A DNA stretch of 64,000 bases from Saccharopolyspora soli (GTDB lineage Bacteria; Actinomycetota; Actinomycetes; Mycobacteriales; Pseudonocardiaceae). Position numbers and translations under genes: made by a program. The notes beneath the pieces were generated by a model. That model worked only from the letters and a program-made list of their open reading frames with translations, was not told the DNA's origin and did no database searches. Below, piece by piece: positions 9,029 through 21,523 of the stretch. Location of the stretch: contig NZ_JALBWV010000022.1 of NCBI RefSeq assembly GCF_022678645.1, positions 62,001 through 126,000 of the forward strand. The letters are read 5' to 3'. Each line of letters opens with the position of its first letter. The stretch's first letter is position 1.

Positions 9029-9198
9029 CACAGGTGAACTCCTCACCCGACTGGGGTAAGTGGGCTCCAGCCCGGTTGCGCGCTCACGACTGGATTTAAC
9101 GGGAAATTTCGAAAACCCGCCAAGTTCGGGATCGGCCACGTCAACTGTGCTGATACTTGATCGATCCGCTGTGCGCCCCTACCCCCGAAGGAGCTGTC

Positions 9199-10092
9199 AT
9201 GGCCCCCCGACGACTGCTCGCGATCGGCACCGCGTTCGCGTTGCTGACCACGCTCCTGCTCTTCGAAGCGGGCGCCGCACCTCGTGCCGAGGTGTTCTTC
9301 GACGACTTCTCCGGCACCGAGCTGGACCGTTCGAAGTGGACGGTCGACGTCACCGGTGAGAACTTCGGCACGGTGAACCAGGAACAGCAGGCATACGTCG
9401 ACTCGCCGGAGACCATCTACCTCGATCCGGACCCGGCGACCGGCGCGAGCAACGGCGCGCTGGCCCTGCACGCCCGGTACGCACCCGGCCACCAGGCCCC
9501 GGACGGCCAGACCTACGACTTCGTCTCCGGCCGGATCAAGACCCAGGACAAGGTCGAGTTCACCTACGGCAGCTATTCCGCGCGCATCAAACTCCCCGAG
9601 AACGCAACGGGATCCGGATTGTGGCCAGCGTTCTGGTCGTTGGGCGCGAACATCGACGCGGGCAAACCGTGGCCGCAGTGCGGCGAGGTCGACGTGATGG
9701 AACACGTCGGCGAGCCGTGGACCAGCGTGGCGATGCACGGCCCGGAGTACAACGGCGACACCCCGATCGCCGGGCAGCAGAACTTCGAGGGCAAGGATCC
9801 GGCCGACTGGCACGTGTACCGGGTGGACTGGACGCCGGAGGGGTTCACCTTCTTCGTCGACGACACCGAGACCTACCGGATCACCAAGCAGGAGATGCAG
9901 TCCAACGGCTGGACCTGGGTGTTCGACGACCCCCAGTTCATGATCCTGAACCTGGCGCTCGGCGGCGTCTATCCGAACGCCGTCAACGGCGTCACCGAAC
10001 CGTACTTCGGCCTACCGCAGTCCACAGTGGACAAGATCGCTGCGGGCAATGTCCGCTACCTCGTCGACTGGGTCCGCGTCGAACAGCCGTGA
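9199..10092 (+). CDS. Secreted GH16 endo-beta-glucanase
   Basis: The 297-residue protein begins with a signal peptide (basic RR, then a hydrophobic stretch to about residue 29) and continues as one GH16 domain. The catalytic motif EVDVME is present, and the aromatic residues in GLWPAFWSLG typical of the fold precede it. The ATG at 9199 has AAGGAG at 9187-9192. GH16 enzymes cleave beta-1,3 or mixed beta-1,3/1,4 glucans with retention of configuration. It acts outside the cell, probably on fungal or plant glucan. The exact specificity cannot be set from sequence alone. Confidence 0.9.
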   Translation: MAPRRLLAIGTAFALLTTLLLFEAGAAPRAEVFFDDFSGTELDRSKWTVDVTGENFGTVNQEQQAYVDSPETIYLDPDPATGASNGALALHARYAPGHQAPDGQTYDFVSGRIKTQDKVEFTYGSYSARIKLPENATGSGLWPAFWSLGANIDAGKPWPQCGEVDVMEHVGEPWTSVAMHGPEYNGDTPIAGQQNFEGKDPADWHVYRVDWTPEGFTFFVDDTETYRITKQEMQSNGWTWVFDDPQFMILNLALGGVYPNAVNGVTEPYFGLPQSTVDKIAAGNVRYLVDWVRVEQP

Positions 10093-10132
10093 GCGCGAAA
10101 GCCGGTTCCAGCCGGTTTTCGCACTCACGACC
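10088..10132. terminator. Hairpin after the GH16 gene (family B repeat)
   Basis: An imperfect stem built from CGTGAGCGCGAAAGCCGG and its counterpart CCGGTTTTCGCACTCACG overlaps the GH16 stop codon. It shares its outer CGTGAG stem with other family B elements in the window. Confidence 0.55.
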
Positions 10133-10148
10133 CCATTCAGGTGAGGAG

Positions 10149-10193
10149 TGAGGGGCACCTGTGACCAAGTAAGTTGGTCACAGGTGCCCCTCA
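10149..10193. repeat. Family A dispersed hairpin, copy 1
   Basis: A 20-bp perfect stem (10149-10168 with 10174-10193) encloses the loop GTAAG. The left flank CCCCATTCAGGTGAGGAG is shared with the copy at 56.3 kb. It sits between the convergent GH16 and guaA genes and can act as a bidirectional terminator. Confidence 0.8.
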
Positions 10194-10268
10194 CCTCGTC
10201 CTCGTCTATTTGCGGTGCGACGAAGTGTGGTTCGCTTCGACGCGCTTTCGCACCGCGTCCCCGGTGAT

Positions 10269-11864
<1,596 letters not shown>

Positions 11865-11950
11865 GTCGTCGAAACCTCCTGGCGAGAGCGGCTACACCCA
11901 TTGTCCCAGGTAACCGAGGCCACAGCGGCACCGACCCTGACCGCGCGCCG

Positions 11951-13651
11951 TCACACGAGGGGGAGGTGCAGCGCCGCCGGAGCAGTGGCCGGGACCGCTG
12001 GGGACTTCGGGGCGACCGGCCACACTCGGCGGTAGTCGGCGCGCTGGTCGGGCCGGGGATCCGCCTCGCCCTTGTTGGGCCACATCGAGAACGCCCGCTC
12101 CGCCTGCGCGGCGATCGTCAGCGACGGGTTGACGCCGAGGTTCGCGGTGACCGCCGAACCGTCCACGATGGACATCGTCGGGTAGCCGAACGCCCGGTGG
12201 TACGGGTCGATGACGCCTTGCTCGACGCTCTCCCCGATCGGACAGCCACCTAGGAAGTGCGCGGTCAGCGGGATGTCGAACAGCTCGCCCCAGGTGCCGC
12301 CGGCGATCCCGCCGATCTGCTCGGCGGCCAGCTCGTTGGCCTGCTCACCGGCGGCGATGAACGTCGGGTTGGGTGCGCCGTGCCCCTGCCGCGAGGTCAG
12401 GCGGGACTTGCCGAAGCGCCGCCTGAGCCGGGTGGTCAGCGAGTTGTCCAAGCTCTGCATGACCAGCAGGATCAGCGTGCGCTCGCTCCAGTTCTTGACC
12501 GACAGCATGCGCAACGTCCGCAACGGGTGCTGCCGCGCGGACCGCCACCACTGCTTCCAACGCGACTCCGACGTACCGCCCCTGGTCGCCAGGGTCTGCA
12601 GCAGACCCATCGCGTTGGCGCCCTTGGTGTAGCGCACCGGCTCGATGTGCGTGTCGTCGTCCGGGTGGAACGACGACGTGATGGCCACGCCGGTGGAGAA
12701 GTCGCGGGCCGGGTCCAGCCGCAGCAGTTGCGAACCGATGATCGACTCGGAGTTGGTCCGGGTGAGTCGCCCGAGCCGTCCGGACAACTGCGGCAGATCG
12801 CCGCGCTCCCGGCAGCGGTGCAGCAGGTTCTGGGTGCCCCAGGTGCCTGCCGCGACCACGACCTGGTCGGCGCGGAAGATCCGGGGCTGCCTGGCCAGTT
12901 TCGCCCCGGTGCGCACCGACGCGATGCGCCACCGGCCGTCGGCGCCCGGCGCGAGCCTGGTCACCGTGGTCATCGGGAAGACTTGGGCGCCGCCGACCTC
13001 GGCCAGATACAGGTAGTTCTTGACCAGCGTGTTCTTCGCGCCGACGCGACAGCCGGTCATGCAGGCACCGCATTCGGTGCAGCCGGTGCGCGCGGGCCCG
13101 GCGCCACCGAAGAAGGGGTCGGCGTCGGTCTGCCCCGCCTTGCCGAAGTACACCCCGACCGGTGTCCGGTGGTAGGTCTCGCCGACGCCCATTCGCTCCG
13201 CGACCTGCTTGATGACCACGTCCGACGGGGTTTCGGTCGGGTTCGCCACGACGCCGAGCATCCGGGTGGCCTGGTCGTAGTGCGGGGCGAGCTCGGTTTC
13301 CCAGTCGGTGATGTGCGCCCACTGCGGGTCCCGGTAGAACGGCGCCAGCGGTCGGTAGAGGGTGTTGGCGTAGTTCAGCGAGCCGCCGCCAACGCCCGCC
13401 CCCGCGAGGATCAGGCAGTTGCGCAGCAGGTGGATCCGCTGGATCCCGAAGCAGCCGAGCTGGGGTGCCCAGAGGAACTTCCGGAGGTCCCAGGACGTCT
13501 GCGGCAGTTCGTCGTCGGCGAATCGACGACCGGCTTCGAGCACCGCGACGCGGTAGCCCTTCTCGGTCAGGCGCAGCGCGGCCACACTGCCGCCGAACCC
13601 GGAACCGATGACGACCACGTCGAAATCGGTGTCCTGCTCACGTCCAGCCAT
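11951..13651 (-). CDS. GMC-family FAD oxidoreductase (cholesterol-oxidase-like)
   Basis: The 566-residue flavoprotein has an N-terminal Rossmann FAD motif (VVVIGSGFGGSVAALRL) and a GMC C-terminal domain with the conserved glycine-rich stretch near HFLGGCPIG. A cysteine cluster (CTECGACMTGC) at about residues 190-200 is typical of the ChoD-like subgroup and resembles an iron-sulfur ligand set. In mycobacteria the choD gene occupies the same place next to guaB3. The substrate need not be cholesterol, so the symbol is withheld. There is no signal peptide, so it probably acts inside the cell. Confidence 0.9.
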   Translation of the reverse strand: MAGREQDTDFDVVVIGSGFGGSVAALRLTEKGYRVAVLEAGRRFADDELPQTSWDLRKFLWAPQLGCFGIQRIHLLRNCLILAGAGVGGGSLNYANTLYRPLAPFYRDPQWAHITDWETELAPHYDQATRMLGVVANPTETPSDVVIKQVAERMGVGETYHRTPVGVYFGKAGQTDADPFFGGAGPARTGCTECGACMTGCRVGAKNTLVKNYLYLAEVGGAQVFPMTTVTRLAPGADGRWRIASVRTGAKLARQPRIFRADQVVVAAGTWGTQNLLHRCRERGDLPQLSGRLGRLTRTNSESIIGSQLLRLDPARDFSTGVAITSSFHPDDDTHIEPVRYTKGANAMGLLQTLATRGGTSESRWKQWWRSARQHPLRTLRMLSVKNWSERTLILLVMQSLDNSLTTRLRRRFGKSRLTSRQGHGAPNPTFIAAGEQANELAAEQIGGIAGGTWGELFDIPLTAHFLGGCPIGESVEQGVIDPYHRAFGYPTMSIVDGSAVTANLGVNPSLTIAAQAERAFSMWPNKGEADPRPDQRADYRRVWPVAPKSPAVPATAPAALHLPLV

Positions 13652-13746
13652 GCGCGACAGAGTAGCCGTAACTACTCACCAGTAGCTAGAGCTCGCGACG
13701 CGGCTGCACCGACACCGAAGTGGCAGTTCTGCCGGGACTGTCCGGT

Positions 13747-14877
13747 TCAGCCGCGGAGCATGAGGCCGACCTTCTGGAACTCCTTGAGTTCCCGGTAGCC
13801 GGTCTTCGCCATCGCTCGGCGCAGGCCGCCGAAGAGGTTCAGGGTGCCGTACGGGTCGCTGCTCGGGCCGAACAGCAGCTGGTCCAAGTCCGCGCCGGAA
13901 CCCGCGAAACCGACGATCTCGCTGCGCGGCAGGCTCGGGTGCGCAGCAGCCGAAGTCCAGTAGTAGCCCTGCGCGGGCGCCTCGGCCGACTCCGTGAGCG
14001 CCTCGCCGAGCATCACGGCATCCGCACCACAGGCGATCGCCTTGGCGATGTCCCCGGAGTACGAAAGGCCGCCATCGGCGATCACGTGCACGTAGCGACC
14101 GCCGGTTTCGTCGAGGTAGTCGCGACGGGCCGCGGCCGCGTCAGCGATCGCGGTGGCCATCGGCACCCCGATGCCCAGCACCTGGGTGGTGGTCGCCGCG
14201 CGGGACTGGCCGAAGCCGACGATCACCCCGGCCGCACCGGTGCGCATCAGGTGCATCGCGGTCCGGTAGTCGCCGACCCCACCCGCGATCACCGGCACGT
14301 CGAGTTCGGCGATGAACCGCTTCAGGTTCAGCGGCTCGCCGTCGCGGGCCACGTGCTCGGCGGAAATGATGGTGCCCTGCACGACCAGCATCTCGACCCC
14401 GGCCGCGAGCACGTCCGGGGTCAGCTCCTCGGCGTGCTGCGGGCTGACCCGAGCGGCCACGGTGACACCGGAGTCCTTGATCTGCTTCAGCGCCGTCGCG
14501 AGCAGGTCGAGCCGGATCGGCGCGGCGTGCAACTGCTGCAAGAGCCGGATCGCTGCCTCTGGATCGCTGTTCTCCTCGGCAGCGCGCACCACCTCGAACA
14601 GCTTCTCCTCGACGTTCTCGTGCCGCGCCCACAGGCCCTCGGCGTTGAGCACGCCAAGACCGCCGAGCTCGCCGATGCGGACCGCGGTGGCGGGCGAGAC
14701 GATCGCGTCGGTCGGGTGCGTCACCAGCGGGATGTCGAAGCGGTACGCATCGATCTGCCAGGACAGCGAAACGTCCTTCGACGACCGGGTCCGCCGGGAC
14801 GGCACGATCTCCACGTCGTCCAAGTCGTAGCCGCGCATGGCCGTCCGGCCCATGCCGATCTCAACCTGATCCCGCAC
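13747..14877 (-). CDS. guaB3: GuaB3-family IMP dehydrogenase-related protein
   Basis: The 376-residue TIM-barrel protein belongs to the actinobacterial GuaB3 group. It has IMPDH-like phosphate-binding segments (ADGGLSYSGDIAKA) but no CBS domains and no canonical IMPDH catalytic-Cys loop (GSICTT), so it is not a simple second IMPDH. Some GuaB3 proteins have been linked to GMP reduction; its reaction here is uncertain. The GTG start at 14877 follows a purine-rich segment. It lies 129 nt downstream of guaB on the same strand. Confidence 0.93.
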   Translation of the reverse strand: MRDQVEIGMGRTAMRGYDLDDVEIVPSRRTRSSKDVSLSWQIDAYRFDIPLVTHPTDAIVSPATAVRIGELGGLGVLNAEGLWARHENVEEKLFEVVRAAEENSDPEAAIRLLQQLHAAPIRLDLLATALKQIKDSGVTVAARVSPQHAEELTPDVLAAGVEMLVVQGTIISAEHVARDGEPLNLKRFIAELDVPVIAGGVGDYRTAMHLMRTGAAGVIVGFGQSRAATTTQVLGIGVPMATAIADAAAARRDYLDETGGRYVHVIADGGLSYSGDIAKAIACGADAVMLGEALTESAEAPAQGYYWTSAAAHPSLPRSEIVGFAGSGADLDQLLFGPSSDPYGTLNLFGGLRRAMAKTGYRELKEFQKVGLMLRG

Positions 14878-15006
14878 CGTCGGTCCCTCCTCGCCGCACA
14901 GCTGTCCAACGAATCATTGTCTCTACGGCATCCGGGTGACGTGCAACGGGGGCATGCCCAACCCTCCGCGGCCGAGCCCCGCGGTCGATTTCGCGGGAGA
15001 TCAGCG

Positions 15007-16641
<1,635 letters not shown>

Positions 16642-16749
16642 TCAGAGCCCGATTGCCACGTCTGCGCAGGCGTGGGCCACGCCACCACCGAAGCGCCAAA
16701 CCCGCCCCGACAGCCCCACTCGGTCGACGCAGCCGGTACCGTGCGGGCC

Positions 16750-17136
16750 GTGCCGCACGATCCGATGCCACCAGACCCGTTCGCGGGTGACCCGGAAGAT
16801 CCGAGCATGGCACTCGGTGATCACGACGCCGACGACGGACGACCGATCGGCGACGAGGAACGGGCCGAGCTACTCGCCGATCTGACCGATCTCGCCGTCT
16901 ACCAGGCGCTGCTGGAGCCCCGTGGGATCCGCGGCATAGTGGTGGACTGCGCGGACTGCGGTGAATGCCACTACCACGACTGGGAGCTGTTGCGCGCCAG
17001 CCTCGAACAGCTGCTGCACGACGGCCGGATGCGTCCGCACGAGCCAGCCTTCGACCCGAATCCGAGCGATTACGTCACCTGGGAGTACTGCCGCGGTTAT
17101 GCGGACGGCATGACGGAGCGGGAAAGCACCCGCTGA
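16750..17136 (+). CDS. DUF5319 conserved actinobacterial protein
   Basis: This 128-residue acidic protein starts [19 protein letters not shown] and has a C-terminal conserved region with a Cys pair in DCADCGEC and the segment YCRGYADGM. It matches the small protein that stands between guaB2 and rsdA in mycobacteria (Rv3412 position). A TACCGT (16737-16742) ends 7 nt before the GTG at 16750, so the mRNA is probably leaderless; an ATG at 16765 is the alternative start. Its function is unknown. The cysteines may bind metal (inference). Confidence 0.88.
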   Translation: MPHDPMPPDPFAGDPEDPSMALGDHDADDGRPIGDEERAELLADLTDLAVYQALLEPRGIRGIVVDCADCGECHYHDWELLRASLEQLLHDGRMRPHEPAFDPNPSDYVTWEYCRGYADGMTERESTR

Positions 17137-17156
17137 CCCGCGCTTTTCGCGTGAAC

Positions 17157-17197
17157 AGCAGAAGAGGGGTTCCCGGCTCGGGAACCCCTCTTCTGCT
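17157..17197. terminator. Strong bidirectional hairpin terminator
   Basis: An 18-bp perfect stem beginning AGCAGAAGAGGGG encloses the loop GGCTC. It lies between the convergent DUF5319 and anti-sigma genes. Confidence 0.9.
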
Positions 17198-17221
17198 ACG
17201 CAGCGCTCGGGGAGTTCTGGA

Positions 17222-18304
17222 TCAGGGGTTGTTGCTGCTGTGCGGGAAGAGTCCGGAACCCCAGCCGCTGGACGGGTTTTCCGAACTGCCGCTGGTCTCG
17301 CTCGGCGAGGTACTGGTCTCCGTCGGCGCCGACGAAGTCGGCGGCACCGACGAGCTGTCCGTCGGGGGTGCCGATTCCGGAGGTTGCGAGGGCGATGGCG
17401 AAGTCGTCGGCGTCGGAGTCGGGGAGACCGGCTGCTGCGAGCTCTGCTGGGGGTCGTCCCGATCCATCCGCGCGGTCAGCGAGGCGTGCGCGGCCCGCAG
17501 ATCGGCCAGCCCGTGCTCGTCGTCAACGCCCCGCATCTGCTCCTGCGCGGAACGCAAGGCCGCCTCGGCGGCGTTTCGGTTGCCCCGCTCGATCGCACCC
17601 TCGGCGGTGTTCAGGTCTTCGCGCGCCGAGCTGGCCGCCACCACCGCGCGGGTGTGGTCGGTGTAGAGCACCTGCGCCACGCCCCACAGCATGTCGCCGG
17701 GCTGCGCGTCACGAGCGGCCACGCCGACCCCGGTGAAGGTGATCATCAGCACCGCAGCCGCGGTGGCCACCGGCACCAGGTGTCGCCGCTTGAGCCGACG
17801 GCGCGGGCGGTTGCCCTCCGCGATCGCCGCAGCGGCGGCGTCCACGTCGACGAGATCACCGATCGGTGCGGCGTCGATGTCCTGCCGCCACGCGATCAGC
17901 AGCGCTTCCAGGCTGGGGCGCTCGTCAGCGGTCGAGGCGGCCACGTCCGGGTTGGTGCCGCCGAGCACGTCGAGCAGCTCGTCGTCGGACTGCAGCGCGG
18001 TGAGGTCGATCGGTTCTTCGCCGAAGTCGTCGAAGTCGACCAGTTCGTCATCAGCGTCGTCCGAGCGCTGCGGGAAGGCAAGCACTTCGGCACCGCCCGG
18101 CTTAGCGGTTGCGGCGTGGGTGGTTTCAGACTCGGCCGAGTCGGAATCCCGGTGGTTGTCGCTCAGTTCCGTTCCCTCGTCCGCGGAACCCGCTGCGGGA
18201 GTCGAGTCCCGCTCGTCCGCACTCTTCGAACGGTCCTCCTGCTGGCCGGACTCGACAGGGTCGTGTCCCGCCTGCTCCCCGTCGGGCCCCTTCCGCTCAG
18301 CCAT
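17222..18304 (-). CDS. rsdA: Anti-sigma-D factor RsdA
   Basis: This 360-residue protein has an acidic N-terminal cytoplasmic part containing the sigma-binding segment (DDELLDVLGGTNP, about residues 104-116). One membrane helix follows (about 172-192), then an extracytoplasmic helical region and a Pro/Ser/Thr-rich tail. The order matches M. tuberculosis RsdA. The ATG at 18304 follows the sigD TGA directly, so translation is coupled. RsdA holds SigD inactive at the membrane until it is cleaved or released. Confidence 0.9.
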   Translation of the reverse strand: MAERKGPDGEQAGHDPVESGQQEDRSKSADERDSTPAAGSADEGTELSDNHRDSDSAESETTHAATAKPGGAEVLAFPQRSDDADDELVDFDDFGEEPIDLTALQSDDELLDVLGGTNPDVAASTADERPSLEALLIAWRQDIDAAPIGDLVDVDAAAAAIAEGNRPRRRLKRRHLVPVATAAAVLMITFTGVGVAARDAQPGDMLWGVAQVLYTDHTRAVVAASSAREDLNTAEGAIERGNRNAAEAALRSAQEQMRGVDDEHGLADLRAAHASLTARMDRDDPQQSSQQPVSPTPTPTTSPSPSQPPESAPPTDSSSVPPTSSAPTETSTSPSETSGSSENPSSGWGSGLFPHSSNNP

Positions 18305-18877
18305 TCAGACCACCTCCTCCGCGGACAGCGTCTTTCGCAGCCGGGCCAACGCGCGGTGTTGTGCCACGCGCACCGCGCCCGGCGTCGAACCGACCGCTTC
18401 GGCGGTTTCCTCCGCCGACAACCCGACGACCACCCGGAGCAGCAGAATCTCCCGCTGCTTGGCCGGAAGGACGCGAAGTAGTTGCGCCATCCTGCCCGAA
18501 AGCTCACCCTGCATAGCGCGCTGCTCCGGTCCAGCATCGGATTCCGGGGTGTCCGGAACGTCCGCGACCGGTTCGGAGCGGTTGCGAGCCAACGCACGGT
18601 GGGCATCAGCCACCTTGTGCGCGGCGATGCCGTACACGAACGCCAGGAACGGACGACCCTGGTCCTTGTAAGAGGGCAGCGCGGTCAGCACCGCGAGGCA
18701 CACTTCCTGGGCCACGTCGTCCGCCGAAGCGAACGACCTCTCGTTTCGTCCGACTCTGGCGCGGCAGTACCGCACCACCAAAGGACGGATTTCGGCCAGC
18801 AAGCGCTCGATCGACTGACGATCGCCGTCGACGGCGGCGCTTACAAGAGCGTCCAGCCCGTCCCCCACGTTGGTCAT
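18305..18877 (-). CDS. sigD: ECF RNA polymerase sigma factor SigD
   Basis: This is a 190-residue ECF sigma factor. Region 2 includes ADDVAQEVCLAVLTAL, and region 4 includes LPAKQREILLLRVVVGLSAE with a helix-turn-helix. I choose the ATG at 18877 (MTNVGDGLDALVSAAVDGD); the frame extends 24 codons upstream without family resemblance and the ribosome site is weak. It lies directly before rsdA. The position between bldM and rsdA/guaB is conserved in actinobacteria. Confidence 0.93.
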   Translation of the reverse strand: MTNVGDGLDALVSAAVDGDRQSIERLLAEIRPLVVRYCRARVGRNERSFASADDVAQEVCLAVLTALPSYKDQGRPFLAFVYGIAAHKVADAHRALARNRSEPVADVPDTPESDAGPEQRAMQGELSGRMAQLLRVLPAKQREILLLRVVVGLSAEETAEAVGSTPGAVRVAQHRALARLRKTLSAEEVV

Positions 18878-19330
18878 CGCAGACAGCAGCCCTGGTGTTA
18901 CGCGTTCAAGCGATTCGAATTTGCCTGGCGGAAATCGCGTGCGCCGCACGCCGCGCCGAGCTCACCGTACCGGGCAAGGGACGGTCGTTGAACAGGGAGT
19001 GGGGTTCGGGGGCCGTCATCGTCACACATTCACATCTACCAGACGCCGGGGCCGGTGGCGTTTGTCCAGGCCACCGGGATCTTGGTGGATCGCGAATGAA
19101 GATCGGAGACGATCTTCACACGTGTTGTGCGGCGAGGCGGAGAGGCAGCCCCGGAAGCATGCGCCGGTTCTGTGCAGACCGACTGAGACCGATTCGCCCG
19201 ATCAGCGACGCTGTGGCTCGCACCACACCGAAGTGGTGCGAGCCACAGCCGCTTTCGCAACGTCAGCTCGCTGGAAGCCAACGCCCTCGTCGAGCACCGG
19301 CGGCTCGGCAACACCGCCAGTGCGCTCCGA
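18878..19330. other. Intergenic region upstream of sigD
   Basis: About 450 bp separate sigD from bldM on the same strand. Apart from the hairpin at 19210-19249 I see no gene and no clear conserved element; the sigD promoter must lie here. Confidence 0.6.
19210..19249. terminator. Hairpin downstream of bldM
   Basis: GCTGTGGCTCGCACCAC pairs perfectly over 17 bp with GTGGTGCGAGCCACAGC around a 6-nt loop. It lies about 80 nt after the bldM stop. Confidence 0.75.
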
Positions 19331-19927
19331 TCACGCGACGAGGCCGCGGCGGAATCCGTGCGCCACCGCCTGCGCACGGTCGCGCACGCCCAGCTTCCGG
19401 AACAGTCGGCGCGCATGGGTCTTGACCGTGTCCTCCGAGAGGTAGAGCTCCCGGCCGATCTGCCCGTTGCTCTTGCCCTGGCTCATACCCCGGAGCACTT
19501 GGAGCTCGCGCTCGGTCAGCTGCACGCCGGGGTCCGACGGCTGCCGGGGCGCGGGCACCGAGGTGCTCGCCAGCGTGTGCGCCAAGGCCGCCACCAACTC
19601 CGGCCGGGACGCGTCCCAGCGGAGGTAGCCGCGAGCGCCGCCAGCGATCGCCGCGGCGATGCTGGCCGCGTCGTCCGGCGCACCGAACACGATCACGTTC
19701 GCTTGCGGATGAGCCGAGACGAGCCGTCGAGTGGCCTCCACGCCGTTGGGTACGGCGCGCTGGGTACCGACCAGCACGACGTCCACGGCCTGCCGCGAGA
19801 AGCGGGCCAACAGCTCGTCACCGTGCGCAACGCAATCTATCCGGCTCACTCCGGGAACAGCAGACATCACACGAGTGAGCCCTTCCCGGACGCTACGTCG
19901 GTCATCGCAGATCAGGACCGTCGTCAC
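19331..19927 (-). CDS. bldM: BldM-like orphan response regulator lacking the phosphoacceptor Asp
   Basis: This 198-residue protein has a receiver domain followed by a LuxR helix-turn-helix. The C-terminal region (SEDTVKTHARRLFRKLGVRDRAQAVAHGFRRGLV) closely matches Streptomyces BldM, as does the position between sigD and a whiB3/whiD-type gene. The acidic pair CDD is kept at residues 7-9, but position 54, the usual phosphoacceptor Asp, is Gly (VDVVLVGTQRA). It should therefore work without phosphorylation. AGGAAGGAG precedes the ATG. BldM controls aerial growth and sporulation genes in Streptomyces. Confidence 0.88.
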   Translation of the reverse strand: MTTVLICDDRRSVREGLTRVMSAVPGVSRIDCVAHGDELLARFSRQAVDVVLVGTQRAVPNGVEATRRLVSAHPQANVIVFGAPDDAASIAAAIAGGARGYLRWDASRPELVAALAHTLASTSVPAPRQPSDPGVQLTERELQVLRGMSQGKSNGQIGRELYLSEDTVKTHARRLFRKLGVRDRAQAVAHGFRRGLVA

Positions 19928-20225
19928 GGGAACTCCTTCCTGCAGGCGAGTGACGTTCCACCTCCCCTATCGGACGCAGTCGCCAAAACCTTGACACGAT
20001 CCGGTGCTTAATCCGTCAAGAAATTTTGCGCCGCCCCCGTTGGGGTCGGGTTCACCGGAACGGAGCAACGGGTCGACCGCTACCCCGTGAAGTCGCCAAT
20101 CACCCGCCATACCTGCGGTATTCACCCGATTGCACTCGGTTGTGACCGCATCTTCGCCCGTCCGCACGAACGTTGTCACTCTACCCGCAGATTCTGACTG
20201 TGATTTAAGACACAGTAGGGGTAAA

Positions 20226-21326
20226 TCAGCCCAAAACGGTCTCGGAAACACGGGCCACAGCGGTTTCGAACGACCCCAGCAGTTCCACGTGCGCGGGCAG
20301 CGCCTCCTGCGCCCACCCGGCACCCGCGACGAACGCTCGGGCGCGCTGCCGGGTGATCGGGATGTCCTCCAGCACCCGCGGCGAGGCGTAATGCGATTGG
20401 TCCGACCACAGCACCACGGCAGCGGGTGCGGAGCGGCGCACCGCCGCTGCCAGCCCTTCGCGCGGCAGCGCGGCGCCGAACAGCCGGTGTCCGACGCGGT
20501 TGGCCGCCAAGGCCGCGGCGAGCGCCACGAGTTCGAGCTCCTGCGCCTCACCTGGCACTGGCGCGAGCACCACCGGGCGCGGATTGACCGGGGACGGCGC
20601 GTTCGCGATCACCGACCGCAGCGCGGTGGAGGCGCAGTCGACCAACAACTGCAGCACTTCGATGCCGGAGCCGGACCGCTGCCGTCGTTCGTTTACCGCG
20701 CGCAGCACCGGCTGCAGCATGCTGTTCCAGGTCTCGACAACACCCTCGGAGTCCAGCGCCTCGATCAACAGCCGTTGCACGGACCAGGAGTCCAGCGCGA
20801 GCGCCGCCCGCCCCAGCCCGCGCGTGCGCGGACCGGCGCCAGCGACCTTGAGCCCGCGCCCGCCGGTGTTGGCGCCGCCGACCAACTTGAAGTCGCCCGC
20901 GCCGTCGAGCACACCGGACAACATCATCGGGCCGTCACCGGAGCCATCGGCCTGCGGCGGCTCGGCCGCGTCGGGGTACCGCTGCGGCAGCGGAGCGGCG
21001 ACGGTGCGCGCGTAGCGGGCGGCTTCGGCCGGTGAAGCGCCGCGCAGCAGTGCGCGCTGCATCTGTTCCAGTCGCGCGATGTCGTCCGGGCCGTACCGGC
21101 GGTGTCGGCCGCTGGTGTGATCGCTGGGGCCAAGCCCGTACCTGCGGTCCCAGGTGCGCAGCGTGGCGGGCGCCACACCGAGTCGTCGGGCCACCGCGGC
21201 AACGCTGAGCCTCGGTTGATCGTCCGACGCAGCGCCATCGGGGTTGTCGACCGGCCCCGAATCGTCGATCGAGCTGGGGCTGTCCTGTCCGCGCACAGGT
21301 TCCGGCCGCGTCGTCACGCGGGACAT
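20226..21326 (-). CDS. MerR-type regulator with B12-binding-like sensor domain
   Basis: This is a 366-residue regulator. A MerR winged helix (about residues 40-105, LSVAAVARRLGVAPATLRTWDRRYG) is followed by a linker and a C-terminal domain (about 165-365). That domain resembles the four-helix plus Rossmann fold of cobalamin-binding sensors, but the typical DxHxxG cobalamin motif is not visible, so it may not bind B12. I choose the ATG at 21326 (MSRVTTRPEPV); an upstream in-frame start adds 12 residues. It is divergent from whiB3 and next to bldM, so a developmental role is likely. Confidence 0.85.
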   Translation of the reverse strand: MSRVTTRPEPVRGQDSPSSIDDSGPVDNPDGAASDDQPRLSVAAVARRLGVAPATLRTWDRRYGLGPSDHTSGRHRRYGPDDIARLEQMQRALLRGASPAEAARYARTVAAPLPQRYPDAAEPPQADGSGDGPMMLSGVLDGAGDFKLVGGANTGGRGLKVAGAGPRTRGLGRAALALDSWSVQRLLIEALDSEGVVETWNSMLQPVLRAVNERRQRSGSGIEVLQLLVDCASTALRSVIANAPSPVNPRPVVLAPVPGEAQELELVALAAALAANRVGHRLFGAALPREGLAAAVRRSAPAAVVLWSDQSHYASPRVLEDIPITRQRARAFVAGAGWAQEALPAHVELLGSFETAVARVSETVLG

Positions 21327-21523
21327 GTTCCGGTTCTGGCCCCTGGAGAGCAAGCCGGTCACGGCGTCGATCTTGAAAACAAAAAGATCACTCCAATGAT
21401 GAACAGCTTTTGACCCGATAAGGGTTGAACAAGTTTTGGCGCGGTTTTACGGTTGGATCATGCGAGTCTGCGGCGGCCCGCCGCAGCAGGGAGGGGATCC
21501 ACCGGTGGGAGGTGGTTGTCGCA

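Noticed and set aside
11951-13651. Firm naming as cholesterol oxidase ChoD
   Set aside because: Family and position fit, but GMC enzymes of this subgroup are not proven cholesterol oxidases.
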